Source of the DNA: Larix sibirica
Lineage: Eukaryota > Streptophyta > Pinopsida > Pinales > Pinaceae
Direction: 5' to 3'
DNA length: 17,039 nt
Assembly (NCBI GenBank): GCA_004151065.3
Contig: NWUY0300050153.1
Coordinates: forward strand, 13,066-30,104
Position numbers and translations under genes: made by a program. Positions within the stretch are counted from its first letter, which is position 1; each line of letters starts with the position of its first letter. Below are positions 8,561-17,039 of this stretch, one piece after another. The notes under the pieces were generated by a model. The model was not told the DNA's origin. It saw only the letters and a program-made list of their open reading frames with translations, and did not search any database.

Positions 8561-8990
8561 ATGTTATTTAATGTTCACATGTGACTAGATCCACTTGTGT
8601 GAAAAATGAGAGCTGACATGGAATCCACTTGGTACCATCGTGGTCAATTGGACATGTCAACTTGTGGGAGGCATAACTTTTGCATACAAATTCCGTTTGA
8701 GGTGATTTTTGGACCATTGGAAAGGTATCAAAGTGTAGAATAACGTGTAGGGGAATTGCTCAAGCGATGATATTTTGAACTCGAAAAACATCATTTAGAC
8801 CCTCAAATAGGCCCCAAAAGGCTTTGGACCCCAAATATGCAAAATGAGACCTGCCCATAAAATGGGCCCTATGAGCCAATTTCACCAATATTATGATCCC
8901 GAAAGCTCCAAGTAGCTGAAAAATTATATATTGATCCATTTTGGATCATGCATAGGGATGGAGTATATGATATCCTTTAGACATGCATGG

Positions 8991-11854
8991 GGTACAATAA
9001 TACTGATTTTGGGGTTGGTGTACTAGTTACCAGATGCCGACTAATCTCAATGAGGCCAAATTCTGGTTAATTCCTATAGGATGTATATCTATCGAAAGTG
9101 GGGAGGCCTACCAAGCCATAGAAACTTCGTAGAGAATTTTTGATGCCTACTATATGATACACATATAGGTTACAATAGAAATCCCATGCCATGGTGAGTA
9201 GGACCATATGGAGTATTGGCATGGAGGATTATGGAGGTGGCAGATGGTATGAATTCTCAGGGAAAGGGTGTGTATGGGAGGAAGAAAAAGTGACGGGATT
9301 AGGAAAATTGTAATGATAAATTCAATATGAAGTTCCTTGAAATGGGGGAGTATGCAATGCCCCTCCATTAGATAATATATTATATTAAGGGGGTTATACT
9401 TGGGTTATAGTGTAGGTGCAAGACACACTCGTAATGACCACACAAGTAGGTCCTACCCCCGCACAATAGTATTAGATTATGTAGGTTCATATGCCTATAA
9501 TAATATTATTTATAATAAGAACATGGTGCTTCATGGAAACAAAAGTTGTATAATTCATAAGATGCATTAATTTAAACTAATTAAAGAAGGGTTTATTAGG
9601 GAGGTAGAATAACATAATTAAATATGATATATTTATCTAATTAGGGGATCTTTGCATGGTGACATGTGTCTAATTGGGGAGATATTGTATTGCATAAACA
9701 AAGCAACCCAAAGGCAGTAGCTAGAAGTCTATTCTATTTACAAGTTAATAATATCGATGAAGAAAGATAAGTCTTACATTTGCTAAAGTGATTCAAACCA
9801 CGCATTTAGAATCCAAATGAAGAGGAGTTTGAATGGATGCTTTTAATAATATTTTAAGAATAAATCATTACAATGTATTTTGCAAATTTAACAAGAGGCA
9901 TTATGTAAAGACGTTGTGGAAAAATATTCCTAAATAGATATGGAAAACTATTCTAGGTCAGGATGAGAGATAGTAGTCCAAATTCCATAAGATTAGTGAA
10001 TGATTTCCAAATAATTAACTGAAAGATGAGAGAGAAGAAGAACTTGTATCCGGATGGTTGTCCTAAATATCTATTATGTATGCAAAGCATGATGTAATAT
10101 AATGGAATCTTGTCACCTGCACACAAGAGAAAAACTACCTTCCTCAAATATTAGTTTATATAAACAAATGGATGTCAAACAATTCAAATTCACACCCAAC
10201 TAATCCTAATCAACCTATCAAGAAGATTGAATCCACAAACCAACATACATAAAAAAAAATTATACATTAAACACCATATTTGTAGGCGGGAGACATCTCT
10301 ATTTTATTTATAATAAAAAACAAGTATAATTATACTTAAACTCACTACTGACACCTTCAGGAACCATCGTCTGGGTCCCTTTGAGCATGATCCACTTATG
10401 ATACACCTTTCCAATATTTGATATTCACCTTGAATAATATGGATAAATAAACTATGGATATGGACTTCACCACTCGAGAGATGATAGAACTTATAAACAA
10501 GGGTTTCTGAGGGCAGAAAGAACATTAAAACTTAGAATACACAAGACAATTCTTCCAACGTAAGGACAATAAAAATATGAATGCCACTATATCTCCCATG
10601 AAGGATTTATTTATAATTTTTGAAATGGTTGAGATAGATAAAGGGTGGTTTTGATCGAGTTACAACATAGAAACTTCCATAGGAATTGTTCAAATTCACA
10701 AATTTATTTTTTATTTTCACAATTTTCAAGGCACATGTACCTTTCCTGAAGGAAAGGAACATGCACACATGCCTTGCTGAAGGGAAATGAACATGTATCC
10801 CTCAAAACATGGGTTTTTAAAGTATTTTGGGTAGAAAAGAGTTGCAATTAGTTGTTGTGATAAGCTCATTATTGATGGAATACACTAATGTGTCAAATTC
10901 TATAACACAACATGGTTGATGTTTAAATTTTCTCTCATAATATTCTTTCCAGAATAATGATCAATGAACCAATTTGTCATTTCAATATTTAATAAAAGCA
11001 CCTAACTAGAGTTTGATGTCAATTTGTTACAAAGACTCTTGCCATTTTAATTAACCCTTGGATTCATGTTGTCTTGTGAATCTTTGCAAATAATACCAAA
11101 TTAATTTTAAGTTCATAAAATGAGACATTTAAGGTTTTCTAGTTTGATTATGGAAGACATGTGAGAAAATAATCTTTGTTGTTTGTCTACTCATAGTTAT
11201 ATTTAATGGCCAAATGGTATAATACCTTATGAAAGAACATTATGTGTACGTAATGGTGAAAGGGTGTGATTCATTTCATATAATCAACAAAAAAGGATTG
11301 TGTAAGCTTGTTCCGAGTATAAAAAATTCACTACAAAATTAAATGGAGGAAGAGGCTTTTAAGGAGAGATGCCAAGCATATTTCCAAATAGGATAAAAAA
11401 CAAGGAACATGTAATAGCGAAAGTGATGAAGGTCACTTTTATTAATTAGTAAGTGTAAATATGATGTAACATCCATCCAAGTGCAGTTGCATGAGATCAA
11501 AATCATGGCTAGACTTAGTTAGTTTCATTTCATATGGCATGTTGCATTGTGTGTTAGTTGCATTTCATTCAACTCGAACCTATATTATGACAGGTGAACC
11601 ATAACTATATGGATTTACATTTCAATGGAGGATGGTCTAGTTGGATTCTCTTGTTAGGTGATCCTATGAATTTTCCAAGGGTCATTTGTATGTCATGTCA
11701 ACATTTTAGCACCAGAAGAAGGGTAAAAAAAAGTTGACTTGTGTGGGGGCATTCATTTTATGAATGTATTAACAAGGCTAATGGCTCCATTCCATTGCAT
11801 GTGAGGATAACAAGGCTTTTTGATTGCAAGGACCATTTCTTGGCATCCCAAAAA
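8991..11854. other. Long gene-free stretch
   Basis: I find no recognisable protein, tRNA or transposon terminus here. Short frames exist on the minus strand (9150-9368, 9953-10147, 10304-10525) but none shows a known domain. The pieces GACACATGTCACC (minus, near 9670-9658) and the purine-rich 9180-9300 are LTR-like in style only. A 12-base palindrome GTTTATATAAAC is at 10154-10165. A decayed 5' LTR and leader for the gag at 11855 would be expected in the right half, but I could not identify a primer binding site. Confidence 0.5.
10734..10795. repeat. Hairpin and 31-base direct repeat
   Basis: CATGTACCTTTCC (10734-10746) pairs with GGAAAGGAACATG (10751-10763) with one mismatch around a TGAA loop. 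The right arm plus loop, CTGAAGGAAAGGAACATG from 10746, recurs 31 bases on as CTGAAGGGAAATGAACATG from 10777. It could be a MITE remnant or a chance local duplication. Confidence 0.55.
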
Positions 11855-13200
11855 AGGTAGTTAACCTCTTTCCAAAATTTAACGGCGAACGTGAAACATG
11901 GCTACATTTGAGCTAATTCATATATGTCAATTTAGGTTTCACGTATTGAAAAATATTGAAGAGGATGTTGGATGGAGGTTATTTTACCTCTTTTCTGAAG
12001 GATGAATTCAATATTGGTATAAGGTATTAGAGACCATATAAATTCATGGTTGAAAAAAATCAAGGAAATTTTCAAGTAATTATCAACTAAAGGTATTGTA
12101 TCTTGAATTGGATGATATTCACAAAGAGAACCATTGACATATTGAATATTTTAATATGAGGTTTTCTCTCTATATATATATTATTGATTTCATGAAAGGA
12201 ATAGTAATTCAAAGGAAGGGATTTGAGAGTGATATTTTCATGTTATATCCATTGAAGAAGTGAAATATCTACTATTATCATGTGAATAAAATTAACAATT
12301 CAAGAGTATTTGTAAGAAAATATCTCATTGTCACATTTATTGCAAAATCCCACTTGTAACAACAAATGCAAAGCCAACTCATCATACTCTACATTAACTG
12401 GCATTGACTATTTGGTTGAGGAAGTATCCTCACATGTTGGAATTACCAATATAGAAGGGATTGGTCTATGGGATAGTCCTGTACAAAAACTTGATTGTAA
12501 TGAGTCTTCCATGTCAATGGAAATTGTTTCAAAATATGAACCTCTCATTCAATTGGTAGGAAAATACTGGGATGACGCCCCATGAAGCTTCTTTCACAGA
12601 TAAGAATGGATTCTTGATTTATCCATCCTACTTTCCTATCTTGGACACTGACATGTCACAAGATTCTAAAGTCCCAAATGCTTTATGAATCTTTTGAGGA
12701 TGATGACTTGGATACAATGAAAATGTCTTAAAATACACCACCCATCTATAATCTAGAGTTTGATTTTAATAGGAATAAATATTAAAAAATACAAATGTTA
12801 CCCTCTTATTCATTGGAAATTCCTCTTCTCAAGGAAAGACCAAACATGATACCATTGGTTCTCTTGTTGAAGATATGATTCTTTATGGAACTAAGATTTT
12901 ATTTTCAATGAGGATTGTCAATAAAGAACAACCAAATCCTTTGGAAGATGCGATCCTTCATATTAAACAAATTTATATTGATACCTAAGGTAACGATGAC
13001 TCATAGAGAGGGATATAGTAATTATGATGGAGAGATACCTATCTACTAGGTTAACCCTCCCAATGAGGGGGTTAAGATCATTGAAAATATTTGATATAGA
13101 TTCCTTATCAATATTTCCTTAGATCTACATGCATGTTAGTAAACCAAAGGGGAAGAGGGTAAACGAAGAAAACTTGTTTCCCGTGTTTTTATAAAGCTTT
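11855..13200 (+). pseudogene. gag: Ty3/gypsy gag pseudogene, second family
   Basis: The start is marked by FPKFNGERETW (from about 11869), the usual opening of a retrotransposon gag domain. After a frameshift, the frame from 11961 reads EDVGWRLFYLF, IQYWYKVLETI, then SSNYQLKVLYLELDDIHKEN and IEYFNMRFSLYIY to about 12165. The order (capsid helices, WY, LDDIHK, FN.RF) is that of the Retrotrans_gag domain. Stops at 12003-12005 and 12051-12053 interrupt it. A cleaner stretch at 12328-12585 includes LVEEVSSHVGITNIEGIGLW and SKYEPLIQLVGKYWDD. Acidic, Pro-containing pieces follow in other frames (SFEDDDLDTMKMS near 12685) to about 13070. No zinc knuckle or protease was found. It is dead, and opposite in orientation to the left gag. 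Confidence 0.7.
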
Positions 13201-14171
13201 TGAGTATGGTTGTTTGATCCAACTACCATTGTAATGTACTTCGTATTACTAAACACAATTCAAACAACCACCTTCCGCAAACTCCTTGAACAAAATTACT
13301 AATAACTATTTAATCTCCACACAAGGTCATTTTGTTATTGAAGAAACCAACTAATAACTCCTCCTCAATAATGGAAACATGGGCCAAATAATGTCTTCAC
13401 CAAGTCACTCTCAATTTATCCAGTGTTTAGATATTTTCAATCATATTCTCTATCTATTCTCTTAGCTATGGATCTTGTATTTGTAGGAAGCGATGCTGAT
13501 AATATCAAAGTTTGGAGTAAAGGCATGTTGTACATGTGTATTCCATGAGTGAATTTCACTCATTAATTTATGATTCCTAAGCTTTATTTCCTTTTTCTAG
13601 GGCCTTGAGATGTGGCCACACATTTATTATTGAGAAAGTGAGTCCAACTCTAGTTTTCCTTCATAAAATCCATTAGGCTAACAATGTTCCTAGAGGAAAA
13701 GCACATCCTAGTGATAAAAATGTATGCAAAATTCAAGTTAACCATGAGGTCTCGTTTCTTTTAATTGATTGTGACTAGGAGTGTCAAATATCCATGTATC
13801 ATAAACTAAGGGTGTAGAATATCCATATAAAAATTATGGTAATGAATTATTCCAAACAATCAAGCATATATAGTGATTAGGTAATTGGATTATCTCCTAA
13901 ATCCACTCTTACTTTCAAAGATGAAGATAATGGTTTTTATGATATAATTAAATGTTGTATGGAAGAATCATTTTATCAAATTAAGGAACCAAAATGATAA
14001 TAATCCCATACTTCTTACCTTGAATGACATATACAATTATTTAATCTCTTCAATTTTGCATCATATGGTATACTAGTCTCACATGCCTAAGCAACAACTT
14101 GAGATTATTAAAGGTATTTGTTGGTCACTATAATTTCCTATTAATTAATAAACAAAGTGCTCAATATAAAT
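13201..14171 (+). other. Decayed sequence, possibly more of the same element
   Basis: No domain is recognised, but several plus-strand stretches look once-coding: a frame near 13602-13778 with one stop (CGHTFIIEKVSPTLVFLHK then NNVPRGKAHPSDKN), and 13914-13997 (FKDEDNGFYDIIKCCMEESF to a TGA). They lie downstream of the gag on the same strand, so they may be remnants of its polyprotein. This is inference. Confidence 0.3.
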
Positions 14172-14271
14172 TGTCAACCCAGGGAAGTCTGGTTATTTCA
14201 AAGGTAATCAAGCAAGATATATNTCAACCCAGGGAAGTATGGTTATTTCAAAGGTAACCAAGAAAAATATA
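14172..14271. repeat. 50-base tandem duplication at LTR end
   Basis: 14172-14221 and 14222-14271 share TCAACCCAGGGAAGT, GGTTATTTCAAAGGTAA and CAAG, with about five differences plus an N (14223) where copy 1 has G. Both units begin at a position where TG would start the LTR. Confidence 0.75.
14223..14223. other. Single N, probable assembly join
   Basis: It lies at base 2 of the second 50-base unit. Either it is a low-quality base (expected G) or two contig ends overlapping in this repeat were joined here. Confidence 0.5.
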
Positions 14272-14699
14272 TGCATAAACATTCAGTAAATCATCAATCA
14301 GCTAGAATTCACTGAATCTACCTAATTACTAAGTCTATGCTCTGCTCACTGGTCAATCCAACTTCAAATACTAATTCGACTAGCAAATATTAAGAGAGTT
14401 CACAATCCTTCTACTGTATCAATTCTGGAAATGACTGCTTCAAGAATAAAATAGCTAAATTACTTTTGCAAGAAGTTAAATCCTAAATCATCATCATAAA
14501 AAGGGATCCAATCCATAATTGCAATACTCAACCATAAAGAAAATCAATCTTCATGTTCTATAAATCCATATGCCGTTTACCAGTTTTAGCAGTTCATGAA
14601 AGGAAATAAATAATGATAAAATGCAGCAGCATAGCACAAGTGTAACATCAATAATCAATAACACAATTGAAAAGAGAAAATACACATTATTCAGTCGGT

Positions 14700-14851
14700 T
14701 GTTTCAGCAAAGCAAGAAAAGCTATGAATTGAAAATCCTATGCTTTATGCTCACACTGTTTCAACAAACCAATAAAGACTATAATTGAAGAATCCTACGC
14801 TTAATGTTTAAACTGTTTCAGCAAACCAAAAGGAAATCTAATTGCAATTCC
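14700..14851. repeat. 57-base tandem repeat, about 2.6 copies
   Basis: TGTTTCA[GA]CAAA[GC]CAA starts at 14700, 14757 and 14814, an exact period of 57. Units also share GAA[AG]ATCCTA[TC]GCTT; the third unit is partial. It lies in the R-U5 part of the LTR. Short internal tandem repeats are common in plant LTRs. Confidence 0.8.
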
Positions 14852-15084
14852 ACACAAAACAATGCAAAGGAAATAAGAGTCTAACTAACTAGGAAACTCT
14901 GAAAGAAGGTGGGCTCTTTCCTTCTAACAGAGATGCCTCTAAATGCTACCAGAAATTAGTACACAATAACTTAGGAAAATGCTATTGATTTCATTAATAA
15001 GATGAAGTTCAAATACAGATTTATTCCACTCTTGTTACAAATTATTTTCAAAATAATCCTAACCTCTTTTAACCATCCTATCCT

Positions 15085-15094
15085 CCTTTAAATA
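15085..15094 (-). promoter_or_regulatory. TATA-like site in gypsy LTR
   Basis: The minus strand reads TATTTAAAGG. Its position inside the LTR suits a U3 promoter; transcription would run leftwards. Confidence 0.4.
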
Positions 15095-15637
15095 CTGCAA
15101 TAAGGCAAATTATATCCTTATAATTCGGGAAGCCATGAAGATTGAATATCTTCAGGCTGTCAAGTCAATTCCCCAGAATATAAATAGTTACAATCATTAT
15201 TAAATTGAGATAAAATCTGTTTCATAAACATTCATTCTCTCACAAATCGAACTGATCCAATGCAAAGTGAGTTTCAGCTGGCCGCACGGGAGGATAACTT
15301 GGATTACCTCGCAATAATATAACTTGAATCCCTGAAAGGGTGTAACTACTTTCCAAGTACTTCTTCATCCACGTGTATCAACAGGCTGATACACCTGAAT
15401 TCCCTTTGGTCTCAAATTGCTTTCATCAATCCATCACAAGTCAACACAATTAGGAACAAAATCAATAAACACATGCAAATTTTAGGCATTAATATAACAA
15501 AGTAATAATAAATTATACCTGCTCAAGTTCATGCTTTTCCTTAAGAAAGATAACAACTTGGTTATAATAATAAGGAGAAATAGGGGAAAATGATCACAGT
15601 GGGAGTGGGAAAAAATGGTCATTTCTGGCACCCAACA

Positions 15638-15650
15638 TCTCCCCCCAACT
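15638..15650 (-). promoter_or_regulatory. Polypurine tract of gypsy element
   Basis: The minus strand reads AGTTGGGGGGAGA, directly followed by the TGTTGGGTGCC LTR start. Upstream is CATGAGGACATGCAA, cognate to TTGAGGACAAGCAA next to the tract at 7920-7931. Confidence 0.7.
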
Positions 15651-15681
15651 GTCAATTGCATGTCCTCATGCAACAACCTCC

Positions 15682-15682
15682 N
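15682..15682. other. Single N at gypsy/copia junction
   Basis: Gypsy sequence (LTR, polypurine tract, end of internal region) is recognisable to its left, and copia-like sequence starts within about 90 bases to its right. It may be an assembly join rather than a real insertion boundary. Confidence 0.5.
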
Positions 15683-15768
15683 GATGAGTTAGTATGATGA
15701 CAATACATTAGAAAAATGAATTTAAATCTTAGGTTTATGTGTTAAAGGGAAGAGGTAGAAGAAAAATA

Positions 15769-17039
15769 AGAGGCAAATGAAGAGGTGACAGATATTTTGG
15801 TCGAGGATTACAAAATGATGAAGCTGAGTCTGAGAAGGGAACTTAGCAGAAAACTCATAACTTAAGGGAGAGAAACAATATAAGATGGCATCAATATAAT
15901 CATAGGTATGATAAATCAAGGTATAATGTTTTTACTATAATTGGTCAGTATGCTAGTAAGTGCATAAATAAACAAGAAGATGCTAGAAGCCAATTTGAAA
16001 ATTTGATAGAGGAGTCTCGAAATGAAGAAAAAACATTTTTTCTCATGTGCAATGTTGCATAGGGAAGGTGCAATGACATTTTGTTTGTTGACAGTGGTTG
16101 TAGTAACCACATGACTGGAAACTTACAGTTGTTTGTTAGGTTAGATCATTCAGTCTAGTGCAAGGTAAATTTTGGTAATGATACCAAGGTGATGGTAAGT
16201 AGAAAGGTGATATTTCCATTTATGATAGAAATGGTCATTGTAGGCCCCTGTTGAAGATGTATTTTATGTTCCTGGTCTGAAATGTAATTTATTGAGTGTT
16301 GGACAGCTTGAAGACAAGAATTCTGAAGTGAAATTTAAATATAAAGTTTGTACAATTTCAAATAATTCTCCTCATAGACAATTGATTTCTATGGTAGAAA
16401 TGATAAAGAACAAAATGTATCCCCTTACCCTAAGGATTTGTGTCTCTAATCTAGCAGTTTCTTATGCAGCTAAGAATCAAGATCATTCTTGGCTTTGTCA
16501 TTTGAGATATGGCCATTTGCATTTTGGTGGATTGAAGTTGTTGCGAATGAAGTAGACGGTGAGAGGACTGCCATGCATAGAGCATCCAGCAAGCTCATGT
16601 GAGAGTTGTATTATGGACAAGCATCATAGAGAAATATTACCTAGAGGTTTTGCATACAAAGCTAAAGAATGTTTAGAGATTATCCATTCAAATTTATGTG
16701 GACCCATGCAGACACCATCAATGAGTGGAAGCTTGTAATTTTGACATTTATAAATGAATATTGTCGAAATACATGGGTTTATCGTGTGAAGCAGAAATCT
16801 GGAACTTTTGGTATTTTCAATAATTTTAAAGTCCTAGTTGAGAAAGAAAGTGGAAATCAAATCAAGTTTTTAAGATTTAATCGAGGTGAATTTAATTCCA
16901 ATGATTTCTTGGAATTCTGCAAGCATCATTGAACTAGAAGGCAATTTACTACTCAATATACACCACAACAGAATGGTGTAGCTGAAAGGAAGAATAGAAC
17001 CATCATGAATATGGTTCACAACATGCTTAAAGAGAAACT
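15769..17039 (+). pseudogene. pol: Ty1/copia gag-protease-integrase pseudogene, partial
   Basis: The order is that of copia polyproteins. It opens with an Arg/Gly-containing gag tail (RYFGRG near 15790) and a ruined zinc knuckle in which only YASKC survives (near 15947-15961). The aspartic protease active site DSGCSNHMTG starts at 16090. VFYVPGLKCNLLSVGQL (about 16259-16309) and the GAG-pre-integrase/HHCC zinc finger follow, with HLRYGHLHFGGL, then CESC and HH (16497-16628). The integrase core comes next: HSNLCGP (Asn codon 16691-16693), RFNRGEF (Asn codon 16879-16881) and TPQQNGVAERKNRT (Glu codon 16984-16986). The first two catalytic Asp residues are Asn, and one Gly of the usual GGEF is missing. 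Frames change about 16200, 16250 and 16725; stops include 16553-16555 and 16930-16932. It cannot be active. Reverse transcriptase would lie beyond the right edge. Confidence 0.88.

Larger units (their letters stand above)
8092..8990 (-). mobile_element. LTR-like block with minus-strand promoter
   Basis: On the minus strand there is a TATA-like CTATAAGG (8552-8559) followed within 10-60 bases by two AAACCCTA telo-boxes, the layout of a plant LTR promoter and R region. The left third contains AACACAAGATATACTCC and a GGGGAAAACCCC palindrome, typical in style of plant LTRs. The right part includes a GTCAACTTGTGGGAGGCATA stretch of the sort often seen in U3. A small plus-strand frame at 8253-8459 looks like chance. 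Edges are not resolved; the 46-base motif on the left may mark the inner end. Confidence 0.4.
14172..15637 (-). mobile_element. Ty3/gypsy 3' LTR, about 1.47 kb
   Basis: On the minus strand the LTR starts TGTTGGGTGCCAGAAATG at 15637, immediately after a polypurine tract, and ends ...CCTGGGTTGACA at 14172, giving TG...CA ends. A TATA-like TATTTAAAGG lies at 15085-15094, about 545 bases into the LTR, so U3 is about 0.5 kb and R-U5 about 0.9 kb. It contains a 50-base duplication at its left end and a 57-base tandem repeat in R-U5. The sequence inside the element (to the right of 15650) is lost within a few tens of bases and replaced by unrelated copia sequence. The left edge could instead be at 14222, the start of the second 50-base unit. 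Confidence 0.6.

Noticed and set aside
10100-10147. Minus-strand splice acceptor (TTTTTCTCTTGTGTGCAG, then an open frame)
   Set aside because: The signal looks good in isolation, but no partner exon, donor or protein similarity was found; such strings arise often in AT-rich DNA.
10304-10525. Minus-strand 73-codon frame
   Set aside because: No domain; an alternative frame over the same bases looks equally protein-like, so neither is supported.
12166-12182. TA microsatellite or TATA box
   Set aside because: Too short for a meaningful array, and it lies inside the gag pseudogene.
1-17039. CRISPR array, bacterial operon, rRNA or functional tRNA gene
   Set aside because: No regular spaced repeats, ribosome binding sites, operon-like packing or complete cloverleaf were seen; the only tRNA-like sequence is the SINE head.

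Overview
The window looks like intergenic DNA from the large, repeat-rich nuclear genome of a vascular plant. The base composition is AT-rich and there is no intact gene. Nearly everything recognisable is a decayed LTR retrotransposon of the Ty3/gypsy or Ty1/copia type. Gag domains of this kind are common in seed plants. A gymnosperm would fit the old, stop-riddled state of the copies, but the sequence alone does not prove this. Three single N bases suggest draft-assembly joins.

Layout, left to right. (1) 15-230: a tRNA-derived SINE on the minus strand, with an internal pol III box B and an A-rich tail, flanked by 7-base direct repeats; it sits downstream of or within the end of a gag pseudogene. 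(2) About 238-5040: the 5' half of a minus-strand Ty3/gypsy element. Reading leftwards from about 5040 there is a 5' LTR with a TATA box, a primer-binding-site-like sequence, a leader of about 1.8 kb, and a long gag with many stops and frameshifts. (3) 5055-5540: an unidentified plus-strand reading frame with one stop. (4) About 5708-6100: a TGGTATCA primer-binding-site-like sequence and an LTR-like promoter, both minus strand. (5) 6424-8990: LTR pieces, including a polypurine tract with an LTR edge at 7919/7920, a 46-base motif present twice, a pyrimidine-rich tract and telo-box motifs. (6) 8991-11850: no gene recognised; one hairpin with a 31-base repeat. (7) 11855-13200: a second Ty3/gypsy gag pseudogene, on the plus strand and of a different family. 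(8) 14172-15650: a minus-strand gypsy 3' LTR of about 1.47 kb with its polypurine tract and two internal tandem repeats. (9) 15769-17039: a Ty1/copia gag-protease-integrase pseudogene on the plus strand, cut by the window's right end.

No genes work together here; the elements are independent insertions in opposite orientations. I found no convincing new biological system. The most useful observations are the SINE with its flanking duplication, the assembled 5' half of the left gypsy element, the loss of both catalytic aspartates in the copia integrase, and the coincidence of single Ns with repeat boundaries.
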